Source: Marinobacter zhanjiangensis
Lineage (GTDB): Bacteria; Pseudomonadota; Gammaproteobacteria; Pseudomonadales; Oleiphilaceae
Length of the DNA: 64,000 nucleotides
Direction: 5' to 3'
NCBI RefSeq assembly: GCF_014651935.1
Contig: NZ_BMXV01000002.1
Span: forward strand, 496,001-560,000
The notes under the pieces are model-generated. The model searched no databases. It had not been told where the DNA came from and saw only the letters and a list, made by a program, of their open reading frames with translations. Shown piece after piece: positions 39,212 to 48,395 of this stretch (within the stretch, counting starts at the first letter, position 1; every line of letters begins with the position of its first letter). The translations under genes and the position numbers were made by a program.

Positions 39212-41845
39212 ATGGGTAAAAGTCTCGTTATTGTCGAGTCGCCAGCCAAAGCGAAGACCATCAACAAGTATCTGGGCAACGATTACATCGTAAAGTCCAG
39301 TGTTGGTCATATTCGCGATTTGCCTGTCAGTGGCAGTGGTTCCACGTCCGATCCCAAGGAGCGTGCCCGTCAGGCCGCCCAGACCCGGAAGCTGGACCCG
39401 GAGGAAAAGGCCGCCTACAAGAAACGCAAGGCCCGCGACCAGCTGATTGCCCGTATGGGCGTCGATCCGGATCATGACTGGCAGGCTCGCTATGAGATCC
39501 TGCCGGGCAAGGAAAAGGTGGTCAGTGAGCTCAAGCGCCTGGCCAAGTCCGCCGACCACGTCTATCTGGCGACGGATCTGGACAGGGAAGGGGAGGCCAT
39601 TGCCTGGCACCTGCGGGAAACCATCGGCGGCGAACCCGACAAGTATCGCCGTGTGGTCTTCAATGAGATCACCAAGCGGGCGATTCAGTCCGCGTTCGAC
39701 GATCCCGGCAGCGTGGACACCAACCGGGTCAATGCCCAGCAGGCCCGCCGGTTCCTGGACCGGGTGGTGGGCTATATGGTGTCGCCGCTGCTATGGTCCA
39801 AGGTTGCCCGCGGGCTTTCCGCCGGGCGGGTGCAGTCGGTGGCGGTACGCCTGATCGTCGAGCGGGAAAAGGAAATCCGCAGCTTCATACCGGAAGAGTA
39901 CTGGCAGCTGCATGCGGACCTGAAGAAAGGGTCTTCCGCCGTCCGGTTCGAGACCACCCGCTACCAGGGCAAGACCTACCGCCCGGAAAATGAAAAGCAG
40001 AGCAACGAGCATGTGGCACGCCTGAAACAGGGCGAGTTCCGCGTTGCCAAGCGGGAAGACAAACCCACCCGGTCCCGGCCCTCGGCACCCTTTATTACCT
40101 CGACGCTGCAGCAGGCGGCCAGCAACCGTATGGGCTTCACCGTAAAGAAGACCATGATGCTGGCCCAGCGCCTTTACGAGGCCGGCTACATTACCTACAT
40201 GCGGACCGACTCGACCAACCTGAGTCAGGATGCCGTTGCCGGTGCCCGGGACTGGATCAGCAAACAGTTCGGTGATCAGTACCTGCCGGACTCGCCCCGC
40301 GTTTACGGCAGCAAGGAGGGGGCCCAGGAGGCGCACGAGGCGATTCGCCCCACCGAAGTTACCCGTAAGCCGAGTGATATCAGTGGGTTGGAAAAAGATG
40401 CCGAGAAACTGTATGAACTTATCTGGCGCCAGTTTATTGCCTGCCAGATGGCCGACGCCGAGTTCCTCAGCACGTCCATTATGGTTGCCAACGGCGACTA
40501 TGAGCTGCGCACCCGTGGCCGCATCATCAAGTTCGAGGGCTTCCTGAAAGCCGCGCCCCAGTCTGCCAAGAAAGACGAGGACGTGGCGTTGCCGGATATC
40601 AGGGTGGACGAAGTGCTGGATCTGGAAAAACTGGACCCCAGTCAGCATTTCACCAAGCCGGCTCCCCGCTACACCGAGGCCAGCCTGGTCAAGGAGCTGG
40701 AAAAGCAGGGCATTGGCCGGCCATCCACCTATGCTTCCATTATCTCCACCATCCAAGACCGGGGCTATGTGCGCCTGCAGAACCGCCGGTTCTACGCCGA
40801 GAAGATGGGCGATATTGTCACCGAGCGGCTCACCGAATCCTTCCCCAATCTGATGGATTTCGACTTCACCGCCCGGATGGAGGACGAGCTGGACGAGATT
40901 GCCGAAGGCGAGGAGGACTGGAAGAAAGTCCTCAATGACTTCTACGCCCGCTTCCGTCAGCAACTGGAAGAGGCCGAGAAGCCCGAAGGGGGCATGCGCA
41001 GCAACACCCCCACGGAAACCGATATCCCATGCCCCACCTGTGGTCGCAACATGCAGATTCGGGTCGCCAGTACCGGGGTGTTCCTGGGCTGTTCCGGTTA
41101 CTCGCTGCCCCCCAAGGAGCGCTGCAAGACCACCATCAACCTGGTATCCGGTGATGAGGTGGTCAGCGCCGAGGACGACGTGGAAGGCGAGGGCGAAAGC
41201 CGTCTGCTGCGCAAGAAGCGCCGCTGCCCGAAGTGCGGCACGGCCATGGACAGCTATCTGATCGACGAGAAGCGCAAGCTGCACATTTGCGGTAACAATC
41301 CGGATTGCTCGGGTTACGAGGTGGAAGAGGGCACCTTCCGCATCAAGGGATACGACGGTCCGACCCTGGAATGTGACAAGTGCGGCTCGGAAATGCAGCT
41401 CAAGACAGGCCGTTTCGGCAAGTATTTCGGCTGCACCAATCCCGAGTGCAAGAACACCCGCAAGCTCCTGAAAAGCGGCGAGCCGGCACCTCCCAAGATG
41501 GACCCGGTACCCATGCCAGAGCTTCCGTGCCAGAAGGTGGACGACACCTATGTACTGCGGGATGGCGCTTCCGGCCTGTTCCTGGCGGCCAGCAAGTTCC
41601 CCAAAAACCGGGAGACCCGTCCGCCGCTGGTCAAAGAGATCAAGCCGCACCGTAAGGAAATCGATCCCAAGTACGATTACCTGATGGACGCGCCGGAGAA
41701 AGACCCGGAGGGCAACCCCACGGTGATCCGTTACAGCCGCAAGACCAAGGAGCAGTATGTCATGTCCGAAAAGGACGGCAAGGCGACGGGCTGGTCTGCA
41801 TGGTACGAGAACGGGCGCTGGGTGCCGAGGGACAAGAAGAAGTAA
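39212..41845 (+). CDS. topA: DNA topoisomerase I
   Basis: A type IA topoisomerase that relaxes negative supercoils. The 877-residue protein has a Toprim domain ([20 protein letters not shown] at the start; [17 protein letters not shown] near 120), [19 protein letters not shown] near 200 and the active-site Tyr in [14 protein letters not shown] near 330. Three or more C-terminal zinc-ribbon-like repeats follow: CPTCGRNMQ...CSGY (near 610), CPKCGTAMD...CSGYEV (near 672) and CDKCGSEMQ...CTNPEC (near 720). A basic tail ends in RDKKK. The length is close to E. coli TopA. It is monocistronic, bounded downstream by palindromic repeats. Confidence 0.97.
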   Translation: MGKSLVIVESPAKAKTINKYLGNDYIVKSSVGHIRDLPVSGSGSTSDPKERARQAAQTRKLDPEEKAAYKKRKARDQLIARMGVDPDHDWQARYEILPGKEKVVSELKRLAKSADHVYLATDLDREGEAIAWHLRETIGGEPDKYRRVVFNEITKRAIQSAFDDPGSVDTNRVNAQQARRFLDRVVGYMVSPLLWSKVARGLSAGRVQSVAVRLIVEREKEIRSFIPEEYWQLHADLKKGSSAVRFETTRYQGKTYRPENEKQSNEHVARLKQGEFRVAKREDKPTRSRPSAPFITSTLQQAASNRMGFTVKKTMMLAQRLYEAGYITYMRTDSTNLSQDAVAGARDWISKQFGDQYLPDSPRVYGSKEGAQEAHEAIRPTEVTRKPSDISGLEKDAEKLYELIWRQFIACQMADAEFLSTSIMVANGDYELRTRGRIIKFEGFLKAAPQSAKKDEDVALPDIRVDEVLDLEKLDPSQHFTKPAPRYTEASLVKELEKQGIGRPSTYASIISTIQDRGYVRLQNRRFYAEKMGDIVTERLTESFPNLMDFDFTARMEDELDEIAEGEEDWKKVLNDFYARFRQQLEEAEKPEGGMRSNTPTETDIPCPTCGRNMQIRVASTGVFLGCSGYSLPPKERCKTTINLVSGDEVVSAEDDVEGEGESRLLRKKRRCPKCGTAMDSYLIDEKRKLHICGNNPDCSGYEVEEGTFRIKGYDGPTLECDKCGSEMQLKTGRFGKYFGCTNPECKNTRKLLKSGEPAPPKMDPVPMPELPCQKVDDTYVLRDGASGLFLAASKFPKNRETRPPLVKEIKPHRKEIDPKYDYLMDAPEKDPEGNPTVIRYSRKTKEQYVMSEKDGKATGWSAWYENGRWVPRDKKK

Positions 41846-41852
41846 CTAAAAG

Positions 41853-41976
41853 CCCCTCTCCCTTGAGGGGAGAGGGGGTGGGGTGAGGGTGGAGAGGCCA
41901 ACTCTCAAGTCCGATGCTCTGGCGCCCTGCGGGCGCTCCCCCTCACCCTGGCCCTCTCCCGCGCAGGGGAGAGGGG
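41853..41976. repeat. Inverted pair of REP-like palindromic units
   Basis: The left unit (41853-41891) contains CCCCTCTCCC-ttga-GGGGAGAGGG followed by GGTGGGGTGAGGGTG. The right unit (41939-41976) reads CCCTCACCCTGGCCCTCTCCC, then GCGCAGGGGAGAGGGG, the same elements in opposite orientation. Each unit is itself a hairpin, so the pair forms a larger cruciform, as in BIME/REP arrays. It lies between topA and the convergent dehydrogenase gene, where it may also end or stabilise transcripts. Confidence 0.75.
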
Positions 41977-42006
41977 ATAGACGGCGCAGGCTTGGCGAGA
42001 GTCACC

Positions 42007-42876
42007 TCACCGCTTCCTCAACCTCTGGACTAACGAAGACGTATCCCAGCGCCGTCCACCCATGTCCTGCACATCCCCGTAGAACTGGTCCACCAGCGCC
42101 GCCACGGGCAGTTTGGCGCCGTTACGACGCGCTTCCTCCAGACAGATGGCCAGATCCTTGCGCATCCAGTCCACCGCGAAACCGTGATCGAATTCGCCGG
42201 CAATCATGGTAGCGGACCGGTTTTCCATCTGCCAGGACTGGGCGGCTCCCTTTGAAATCACGTCGATCACCTTGCTGACATCCAGGTCTGCCTCTTCAGC
42301 GAAATGGATAGCCTCCGACAATCCCTGCACCAGCCCCGCAACCGCAATCTGGTTGACCATCTTGGTTTTCTGGCCGCTGCCAGCCGGCCCCATGAGGTTG
42401 AGGGCTTTTGCATACAGGCTCAGTGTCTTGCGGATGCGGTCGTAGGCATTCTGGTGGCCGCCGCACATGATGGTGAGTTGACCATTTTCGGCGCCCTGCT
42501 GCCCCCCCGAAACCGGGGCATCCAGAAATTCCTGGTCGACGTTGGCGGCTGCGTCATAAAGCTCTTCGGCAATACCGGCGGAGGCGGTGGTATGGTCCAC
42601 CAGAATGGCGCCCTTCGGTGCATTGGCAATGATGCCATGGGAGCCCAGGTAAACGTTACGCAGGTCGGGGTCCGCCCCGACACAGGTCAGCACCACATCG
42701 GCTTTGCTGACGGCATCGGCAATGGTCGTGCAGGCTTCGCCAGCGTACTCGTTCGCCCAGTCGCTGGCTTTTTCCGGACTTCGATTCCAGACGTTCACAG
42801 CCAGCCCGGCATTTGCCAGGTGACCCGCCATGGGGTAGCCCATCACGCCAAGGCCGATAAATGCGATATTCTTCAT
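42007..42876 (-). CDS. 3-hydroxyisobutyrate dehydrogenase family oxidoreductase
   Basis: A beta-hydroxyacid dehydrogenase of 289 residues. The N-terminal Rossmann domain starts IAFIGLGVMGYPMAGHLANA. The substrate motif DAPVSGGQQGAENGQLTIM (near residue 119) and the catalytic Lys region GSGQKTKMVNQ (near 168) are conserved. The C-terminal helical domain follows. Relatives act on 3-hydroxyisobutyrate, tartronate semialdehyde or succinic semialdehyde; the substrate here cannot be decided, and no valine or glyoxylate pathway gene is adjacent. The site GGAG lies 10-13 bases before the ATG. Palindromic repeats flank the gene on both sides. Confidence 0.88.
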   Translation of the reverse strand: MKNIAFIGLGVMGYPMAGHLANAGLAVNVWNRSPEKASDWANEYAGEACTTIADAVSKADVVLTCVGADPDLRNVYLGSHGIIANAPKGAILVDHTTASAGIAEELYDAAANVDQEFLDAPVSGGQQGAENGQLTIMCGGHQNAYDRIRKTLSLYAKALNLMGPAGSGQKTKMVNQIAVAGLVQGLSEAIHFAEEADLDVSKVIDVISKGAAQSWQMENRSATMIAGEFDHGFAVDWMRKDLAICLEEARRNGAKLPVAALVDQFYGDVQDMGGRRWDTSSLVQRLRKR

Positions 42877-42971
42877 CCGGTTTTCTCCAGTTGCCCGTTG
42901 GTAGAGAGAAAACCGATGATTGCAGAAGTCCGGGGCATGTTAAAGGCGTGCGCTCAGGCCGGAATTTACGT

Positions 42972-42994
42972 AAATCGGGGTCAGACCCCAATTT
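42972..42994. repeat. Solitary GGGGTCAGACCCC palindrome (RAYT/REP-associated type motif)
   Basis: AAAT-C-GGGGTCAGACCCC-A-ATTT (42972-42994) is a near-perfect palindrome. From memory, this motif recurs in many proteobacteria next to Y1-type REP-associated transposase genes. No transposase is present here, so it is an isolated copy or a remnant. Confidence 0.6.
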
Positions 42995-43021
42995 TCAGGT
43001 TTCCACATAGGGAGTTTAATC

Positions 43022-43052
43022 AAAAAAAGGCCGCTGGATTCCAGCGGCCTTT
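43022..43052 (-). terminator. Terminator of gltA
   Basis: AAAGGCCGCTGG (43026-43037) and CCAGCGGCCTTT (43041-43052) form a perfect 12-base-pair stem with a 3-base loop. On the minus strand a seven-T run follows. Confidence 0.93.
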
Positions 43053-43083
43053 CGGGTCGGTCCTGAGAAACAGGGCAGCGCGC

Positions 43084-44358
43084 TTACTTCTCCGGGTAAT
43101 CCCGCTTTTCGAAGCCGGTATAAAGCTGGCGCGGTCGACCAATGCGGTAGTTGCCGGATACCATCTCGTTCCAGTGGCTGAACCAGCCAATGGTGCGGGA
43201 CAGGGCGAAGATAACCGTGAACATGGAGGTCGGGATGCCGATGGCCTTGAGAATGATGCCGGAGTAGAAGTCGACGTTCGGGTACAGCTTGCGCTCCACG
43301 AAGTACTCGTCTTCCAGGGCGATCTTCTCCAGGCGCTGGGCGATCTTGAGCAGCGGATCGTCTTCCAGGCCAAGTTCCTGCAGAACTTCGTGGGCGGTCT
43401 CGCGCATGACCTTGGCGCGGGGGTCGAAGTTCTTGTAGACCCGGTGACCAAAGCCCATGAGGCGGAATGGATCGTCCTTGTCCTTGGCCTTGGCAATAAA
43501 CTTCTCGATGTTTTTCTCGTCACCGATCTCGGCCAGCATGTCCAGTACGGCCTCGTTGGCACCACCATGAGCCGGTCCCCACAGGGCGGCAATGCCGGAA
43601 GCGATACAGGCATAGGGGTTGGCACCGGTTGAGCCCGCCAGGCGCACCGTGGAGGTGGAGGCGTTCTGCTCGTGGTCGGCGTGCAACAGGAAAATCTTGT
43701 CCATGGCCTTGGCCAGGGTGGGGCTCGGCTTGTAGTCCTCGCAGGGTACGCCAAACATCATGTGCAGGAAGTTTTCCGCGTAGTCCAGGTCGTTGCGGGG
43801 ATACATGAACGGTTGACCAATGGAATACTTGTAGCACCACGCCGCAATGGTGGGCATCTTGGCGATCAGGCGATGGGCGGTGATTTCGCGCTGGCGGGGA
43901 TCGGACACGTCCATCTGGTCATGATAGAAAGCGGACAGGGCGCCTACCACGCCGCACATGATAGCCATGGGATGCGCATCACGGCGGAAGCCCTGAAAGA
44001 AGTTGCGCATCTGGTCGTGCAGCATGGTGTGGTTCTTGATGGTGTCGTGAAAACGCTGGTTCTCTTCCGGGGTGGGCAGCTCACCATTGAGAAGCAGGAA
44101 GCACACTTCCAGATAGTCGGAATGCTCCGCAAGCTGGTCGATGGGGTAGCCGCGGTGCAGCAGCATACCCTGGGCGCCATCGATATAGGTGATAGCGGAT
44201 TCGCAGGCGGCGGTGGAAACAAAGCCCGGATCGTAGGTAAAAACGCCTTCCTGAACGAGGCCTCGAACGTCAATGACGTCAGGCCCAACGGTACCTGAGT
44301 AAACCGGAAGCTCAATGGATTTGTCACCCACCGAGAGCGTGGCTTTCCTGTCGGTCAT
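43084..44358 (-). CDS. gltA: Citrate synthase (type II)
   Basis: GltA condenses acetyl-CoA with oxaloacetate as the entry step of the TCA cycle. The 424-residue protein is of the larger, NADH-sensitive hexameric type, with an N-terminal beta domain ([20 protein letters not shown]). The catalytic residues lie in [17 protein letters not shown] (His near 230), [13 protein letters not shown] (His near 265), [18 protein letters not shown] (His near 305) and [11 protein letters not shown] (Asp near 365). The AGGAGAG ribosome site is well placed. It is divergent from sdhC with its own strong promoter and a terminator, a common arrangement. Confidence 0.98.
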   Translation of the reverse strand: MTDRKATLSVGDKSIELPVYSGTVGPDVIDVRGLVQEGVFTYDPGFVSTAACESAITYIDGAQGMLLHRGYPIDQLAEHSDYLEVCFLLLNGELPTPEENQRFHDTIKNHTMLHDQMRNFFQGFRRDAHPMAIMCGVVGALSAFYHDQMDVSDPRQREITAHRLIAKMPTIAAWCYKYSIGQPFMYPRNDLDYAENFLHMMFGVPCEDYKPSPTLAKAMDKIFLLHADHEQNASTSTVRLAGSTGANPYACIASGIAALWGPAHGGANEAVLDMLAEIGDEKNIEKFIAKAKDKDDPFRLMGFGHRVYKNFDPRAKVMRETAHEVLQELGLEDDPLLKIAQRLEKIALEDEYFVERKLYPNVDFYSGIILKAIGIPTSMFTVIFALSRTIGWFSHWNEMVSGNYRIGRPRQLYTGFEKRDYPEK

Positions 44359-44424
44359 GGTGCTCTCCTGTTTTTCAGCGTTAGTAGCGCGGGAAGGCGC
44401 GTATTATTGGTAAACCGGCGGCAA

Positions 44425-44452
44425 AATATAGGGTGTTGGCTTTTTTTGTCAA
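44425..44452 (-). promoter_or_regulatory. Promoter of gltA
   Basis: On the minus strand there is a consensus TTGACA (44452-44447), a 16-base spacer and TATATT (44430-44425). It lies about 67 bases before the gltA ATG. Confidence 0.8.
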
Positions 44453-44660
44453 TGCGCGGCGAGATAAAAGATACGGATTCAATTCAGGCATGATACCTGA
44501 TTGTGATCTGAAATGGAGGCGTCCGCTGGCTAAAAACGAGCTATAACCGTGCCGGGTCGTCTCTGAGCCACAACGCTTATCCGTCTCAAATTGTATTTGT
44601 CAATTATCCCAATAGCGGAGTGTGCGGCCTGATCTGACAGGGTTTTACGGGTTTGCCGGT

Positions 44661-44689
44661 TTGTAATTCCCGGGGGCACTCCTTATAAT
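44661..44689 (+). promoter_or_regulatory. Promoter of the sdhCDAB operon
   Basis: TTGTAA (44661-44666), a 17-base spacer and a perfect TATAAT (44684-44689). Transcription from here would give a leader of about 175 bases before the sdhC GTG. The remaining 511-base gltA-sdhC gap holds no other gene I can support. Confidence 0.7.
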
Positions 44690-44869
44690 CTCTAGCCCGG
44701 AAACGGGGACATGCCAATAAGGAACGCCTGCAACGACGTCTGCGGTGATGTTCTCCCTCCTGAATTACCTGTGCGGACACAACGGCGTGCCGACACGGTC
44801 ATCCTTTATACCAACCATCCGCCCCGGCCCGGCCGGAAACGCGGAGTAAAAAGAGAGTGTGAGAGCGCT

Positions 44870-45247
44870 GTGAATAGCAAACGACCAGTTAATCTCGATC
44901 TCGGCAAGTTTCATTTTCCGCTGCCTGCCATTACTTCCATTCTGCATCGCATCAGCGGCGTCATCATGTTCGTGGGTGTCGCCTTCCTGCTTTACGGGCT
45001 GGACCTTTCCCTGTCCGGGGAAAATGGCTTCAACCGGGTTAATGAATTGCTGGACAGCTTCCTGGCGAAGCTGATCATCTGGGGCATCCTGTCAGCCCTG
45101 CTTTATCATCTGGTAGCCGGCATCAAGCACCTGCTGATGGACATGGGTATCGGTGAAGAGCTTCAGAGCGGTCGTCTCGCGGCCAAACTTACCTTGGTGA
45201 TTTCGGTCATTCTTATCATTCTCGCGGGGGTCTGGATATGGCTGTAA
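44870..45247 (+). CDS. sdhC: Succinate dehydrogenase cytochrome b556 subunit SdhC
   Basis: SdhC is a heme- and quinone-binding membrane anchor of respiratory complex II. The 125-residue protein has the N-terminal motif RPVNLDLGKFHFPLPAITSI with SILHRISGV (quinone site). Three membrane helices lie at about residues 30-50, 65-90 and 105-124, and the heme His is in LYHLVAGIKHLLMD. The start is GTG 44870. The frame stays open 53 codons upstream to an ATG at 44711, but family length and the conserved start favour the GTG. It overlaps sdhD by 10 bases. Confidence 0.95.
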   Translation: MNSKRPVNLDLGKFHFPLPAITSILHRISGVIMFVGVAFLLYGLDLSLSGENGFNRVNELLDSFLAKLIIWGILSALLYHLVAGIKHLLMDMGIGEELQSGRLAAKLTLVISVILIILAGVWIWL

Positions 45248-45585
45248 ACAGCGTAACGAATCTTGGCCGCAGCGGTGTCTACGACTGGATGGTCCAGCGT
45301 GTCAGCGCCTACGTATTGGCTCTTTACACGATTTTCCTGCTCGGCTTCATGCTGACAACTGACGTCGACTATGAAGCCTGGGCGGGTCTGTTCGGGCAGA
45401 CATGGTTCCGGATTTTCAGTCTCGGAACCCTGATCGCGCTCGGTGGCCACGCCTGGGTTGGTCTGTGGACCGTTTCCACCGACTACATCAAGGCAACGCT
45501 GCCGCGTTTCCTGTTTCAGGCCGCTTGCGGCACCGTGATGTTCGTATATATCGTCTGGGGCATTCAGATTCTTTGGGGGCTTTAA
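45238..45585 (+). CDS. sdhD: Succinate dehydrogenase membrane anchor subunit SdhD
   Basis: The second membrane anchor of complex II, 115 residues with three helices (about 17-38, 55-80 and 88-112). The family segment SGVYDWMVQRVSAYVLALYT contains the Arg and Asp near the quinone. The heme-side His is in LGGHAWVGLWTVSTDYIKA. It is translationally coupled to sdhC by overlap and is followed by sdhA after 3 bases. Confidence 0.95.
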   Translation: MAVNSVTNLGRSGVYDWMVQRVSAYVLALYTIFLLGFMLTTDVDYEAWAGLFGQTWFRIFSLGTLIALGGHAWVGLWTVSTDYIKATLPRFLFQAACGTVMFVYIVWGIQILWGL

Positions 45586-45588
45586 TAG

Positions 45589-47361
45589 ATGGCTAATATC
45601 AAGACCATTTCCTATGATGCGGTCGTTATCGGTGGCGGTGGCTCCGGCATGCGTGCCGCGCTGCAGCTGACCGAGTCCGGGCTGAATACGGCCTGTATTA
45701 CCAAGGTTTTTCCAACACGCTCCCACACCGTGTCCGCCCAAGGCGGTATCACTTGCGCCATTGCCAGTGCAGATCCCAACGATGACTGGCGCTGGCACAT
45801 GTATGACACCGTCAAAGGCTCCGACTATATCGGTGACCAGGACGCCATCGAATATATGTGCTCCGTCGGCCCCCAGGCCGTTTTCGAGCTGGAGCACATG
45901 GGGCTGCCGTTTTCCCGTACCGAGCAGGGACGCATCTACCAGCGTCCGTTCGGCGGTCAGTCCAAGGGCCCGGATAACCCCACTCAGGCAGCGCGTACCT
46001 GTGCCGCCGCTGACCGTACCGGTCACGCCCTGCTGCACACCCTGTACCAGGCCAACCTGAAGGGCGGCACCACCTTTCTTAATGAGTGGTACGCCGTCGA
46101 TCTGGTCAAGAACAGCAAGAACCAGGTGGTTGGTGTGGTCGCGATCGAGATCGAAACCGGCGAAGTGGCCTATATCAAGTCCAAGGCCACGGTACTGGCA
46201 ACCGGCGGGGCGGGTCGCATCTACTCCTCCACCACCAATGCCCTGATCAACACCGGCGATGGCGTCGGCATGGCTCTGCGCGCGGGCTTCCCGGTTCAGG
46301 ACATGGAGATGTGGCAGTTCCACCCGACCGGCATTTATGGCGCCGGCACACTGGTAACCGAGGGTTGCCGGGGTGAGGGGGGTTATCTGATCAATGCCGA
46401 GGGTGAGCGTTTCATGGAGCGCTACGCACCCAACGCCAAGGACCTGGCCGGTCGTGACGTGGTCGCCCGCTCCATGGTTCTGGAGATACTCGAAGGCCGT
46501 GGCTGTGGTCCCGAAAAGGATCACGTTCTGCTGAAGCTGGACCACCTCGGTGAAGAGACCCTCAACCTGCGTCTGCCCGGTATCTGTGAGCTGTCCCGTA
46601 CCTTCGCCCATGTCGACCCGGTGAAAGAGCCGATCCCCGTGGTTCCCACCTGTCACTACATGATGGGCGGTATTCCCACCAACGTGGGCGGTCAGGCATT
46701 GACCCAGGACGAGAACGGCAACGACATGGCCATCGAAGGCCTGTTTGCCTGTGGTGAGGCGGCCTGTGTGTCCGTGCACGGGGCCAACCGTCTGGGCGGC
46801 AACTCGCTGCTGGATCTGGTGGTGTTCGGCCGCGCGGCCGGTCTGCACATCGAGAAGATGCTGCGTGACGGTTTCGAGATCGATGGCGCGACCGAGGAAG
46901 AGATCCAAAAGGCCATGGCGCGTCTGGACCGTCTGAACAACGCCGACGAAGGTGAAGACGTGGCCCAGGTTCGCAAGGACCTGCAGGCCTGCATGCAGCT
47001 TTACTTCGGTGTATTCCGTGACGGTGACAGCATGGAAAAAGGGCTCAAGCAGCTTGACGAGATTGGCGAGCGCGTGCGCAGAACCCGTCTGGCGGATCGC
47101 AGCGATGCTTTCAACACGGCTCGCATTGAAGCCCTTGAGCTCGACAACCTTTATGAAGTTGCTTACGCCACGGCGGTGTCCGCGGTTGAGCGCAGGGAGA
47201 GTCGCGGTGCTCACGCCCGTAACGACTTTACCGAGCGTGATGACGAGAACTGGCTCAAGCACTCGGTTTACTTCCCGCTCGAGAAGCGGCTTGGCAAGCG
47301 TGATGTGAACTTCGCGCCAAAAACCGTTCCGACGTTCGAGCCGAAGATTCGGACCTATTAA
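45589..47361 (+). CDS. sdhA: Succinate dehydrogenase flavoprotein subunit SdhA
   Basis: The catalytic FAD subunit oxidising succinate to fumarate. The 590-residue protein has the dinucleotide motif [17 protein letters not shown] (near residue 10), the covalent FAD His in [12 protein letters not shown] (near 44), [20 protein letters not shown] (near 243), [10 protein letters not shown] with substrate His (near 355) and [20 protein letters not shown] (near 398). The C-terminus ends TFEPKIRTY as in E. coli. It lies 3 bases after sdhD. Confidence 0.98.
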   Translation: MANIKTISYDAVVIGGGGSGMRAALQLTESGLNTACITKVFPTRSHTVSAQGGITCAIASADPNDDWRWHMYDTVKGSDYIGDQDAIEYMCSVGPQAVFELEHMGLPFSRTEQGRIYQRPFGGQSKGPDNPTQAARTCAAADRTGHALLHTLYQANLKGGTTFLNEWYAVDLVKNSKNQVVGVVAIEIETGEVAYIKSKATVLATGGAGRIYSSTTNALINTGDGVGMALRAGFPVQDMEMWQFHPTGIYGAGTLVTEGCRGEGGYLINAEGERFMERYAPNAKDLAGRDVVARSMVLEILEGRGCGPEKDHVLLKLDHLGEETLNLRLPGICELSRTFAHVDPVKEPIPVVPTCHYMMGGIPTNVGGQALTQDENGNDMAIEGLFACGEAACVSVHGANRLGGNSLLDLVVFGRAAGLHIEKMLRDGFEIDGATEEEIQKAMARLDRLNNADEGEDVAQVRKDLQACMQLYFGVFRDGDSMEKGLKQLDEIGERVRRTRLADRSDAFNTARIEALELDNLYEVAYATAVSAVERRESRGAHARNDFTERDDENWLKHSVYFPLEKRLGKRDVNFAPKTVPTFEPKIRTY

Positions 47362-47375
47362 GGGGGACCTGAAAG

Positions 47376-48080
47376 ATGTTGGTAAGCCTTTACCGTTATA
47401 ACCCGGAAACTGACAACGCCCCTTATATGCAGGATATTGAGCTGGAGCTGCCGGAAGGCAAGGACCTGATGGTCCTGGACGTGCTCAACCTCCTGAAGGA
47501 GCGGGATCCTTCTGTGGCGTACCGCCGCTCCTGCCGTGAAGGTGTCTGTGGCTCGGACGGCATGAACATGAACGGCAAGAACGGCCTGGCCTGTATCACT
47601 CCGATGTCCGAGGTTGTCAAGAATGGCAAGCTGGCGCTGCGCCCGCTGCCGGGCCTGCCGGTGATCCGTGACCTGGTGGTGGACATGAACCTGTTCTACC
47701 AGCAGTACGAGAAGGTACAGCCATACCTGATCAACAACACGCCGGAACCGGCCATCGAACGCCTGCAGAGCCCGGAAGACCGCGAGAAGCTGGACGGCCT
47801 GTACGAGTGTATTCTCTGTGCCTGCTGCTCCACTGCCTGTCCGTCGTTCTGGTGGAATCCGGACAAGTTCATCGGTCCGGCGGGTCTGCTGCAGGCCTAT
47901 CGCTTCCTGGCCGACAGTCGTGATACCGCCCAGGACGAGCGCCTGGCGGAGCTTGATGACCCGTTCAGTGTGTTTCGCTGCCGGGGCATCATGAACTGTG
48001 TCAGTGTTTGCCCCAAGGGCCTGAACCCGACCCGGGCGATCGGGCACATTCGTGATCTGCTGTTGCAGCGGGCCACCTGA
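47376..48080 (+). CDS. sdhB: Succinate dehydrogenase iron-sulfur subunit SdhB
   Basis: The electron-transfer subunit between FAD and quinone. The 234-residue protein has a plant-type [2Fe-2S] site (SCREGVCGSDGMNMNGKNGL, near 55-75, with Asp at one ligand position as in E. coli), the [4Fe-4S] site CILCACCSTACPSFW (near 147) and the [3Fe-4S] site FRCRGIMNCVSVCPKGLNP (near 205). It ends the sdh block; a structured 315-base gap then precedes sucA. All clusters need Fe-S assembly, which the local isc locus alone cannot supply. Confidence 0.98.
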   Translation: MLVSLYRYNPETDNAPYMQDIELELPEGKDLMVLDVLNLLKERDPSVAYRRSCREGVCGSDGMNMNGKNGLACITPMSEVVKNGKLALRPLPGLPVIRDLVVDMNLFYQQYEKVQPYLINNTPEPAIERLQSPEDREKLDGLYECILCACCSTACPSFWWNPDKFIGPAGLLQAYRFLADSRDTAQDERLAELDDPFSVFRCRGIMNCVSVCPKGLNPTRAIGHIRDLLLQRAT

Positions 48081-48122
48081 CCTGCGGTTTTCCGCAAGAC
48101 CGCTATACTGTTCTGGAAGTTC

Positions 48123-48243
48123 CAGGCCTCCGGCCTGAATGACACCTGACCGGATAGCCTTCTACCAAAGGCGCATTGGCAGGTGAGGGCCGGTAAGGCA
48201 AGCTATCGGGCCGCAGCAAGTGCCCACAAAGTGCTTCTGCGGC
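48123..48243 (+). ncRNA. Candidate structured RNA leader upstream of sucA
   Basis: Three consecutive foldable elements lie in the 315-base sdhB-sucA gap. CAGGCC-tcc-GGCCTG is at 48123-48137. A long-range stem CC(g)GATAGC / GCTATCGG spans 48150-48209. Immediately next is GCCGCAG / CTGCGGC (48210-48243) with AAG/CTT and CAC/GTG pairs inside. A further TGCGG-tttt-CCGCA sits right after the sdhB stop. From memory, conserved sucA leader motifs have been described in Pseudomonadales and Burkholderiales; whether this is one of them was not tested. Confidence 0.4.
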
Positions 48244-48395
48244 GTGATTCAGTATAAAAACCACCGGGGAACGGAAAACATCCGTGAGCAATGTGGTGGC
48301 TGCAGTCGATCCGGTAAAAACCCGTATTGACTGAGAAATATCCCTGGCCGACCATTAAGGGCTCCCCCGCACCAGTCCAAGGTGAGCTATTCAAA

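Noticed and set aside
44589-44605. FNR-like palindrome AATTG-N7-CAATT in the gltA-sdhC gap
   Set aside because: The symmetric arms and 7-base centre do not fit TTGAT-N4-ATCAA, and the position relative to the sdhC promoter gives no coherent architecture.
44711-44869. 53-codon in-frame extension of sdhC from an upstream ATG
   Set aside because: The SdhC family starts close to the RPVNLDL motif, and the extension shows no family resemblance. The GTG at 44870 gives the normal length.
45163-47262. About 700-codon open frame antisense to sdhCDA
   Set aside because: It mirrors the codon bias of sdhA; no ribosome site, family resemblance or independent support is seen.
48140-48187. Possible 15-codon leader peptide in the sdhB-sucA gap
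   Set aside because: It has no ribosome site and no run of regulatory codons; it most likely arises by chance within the structured region.
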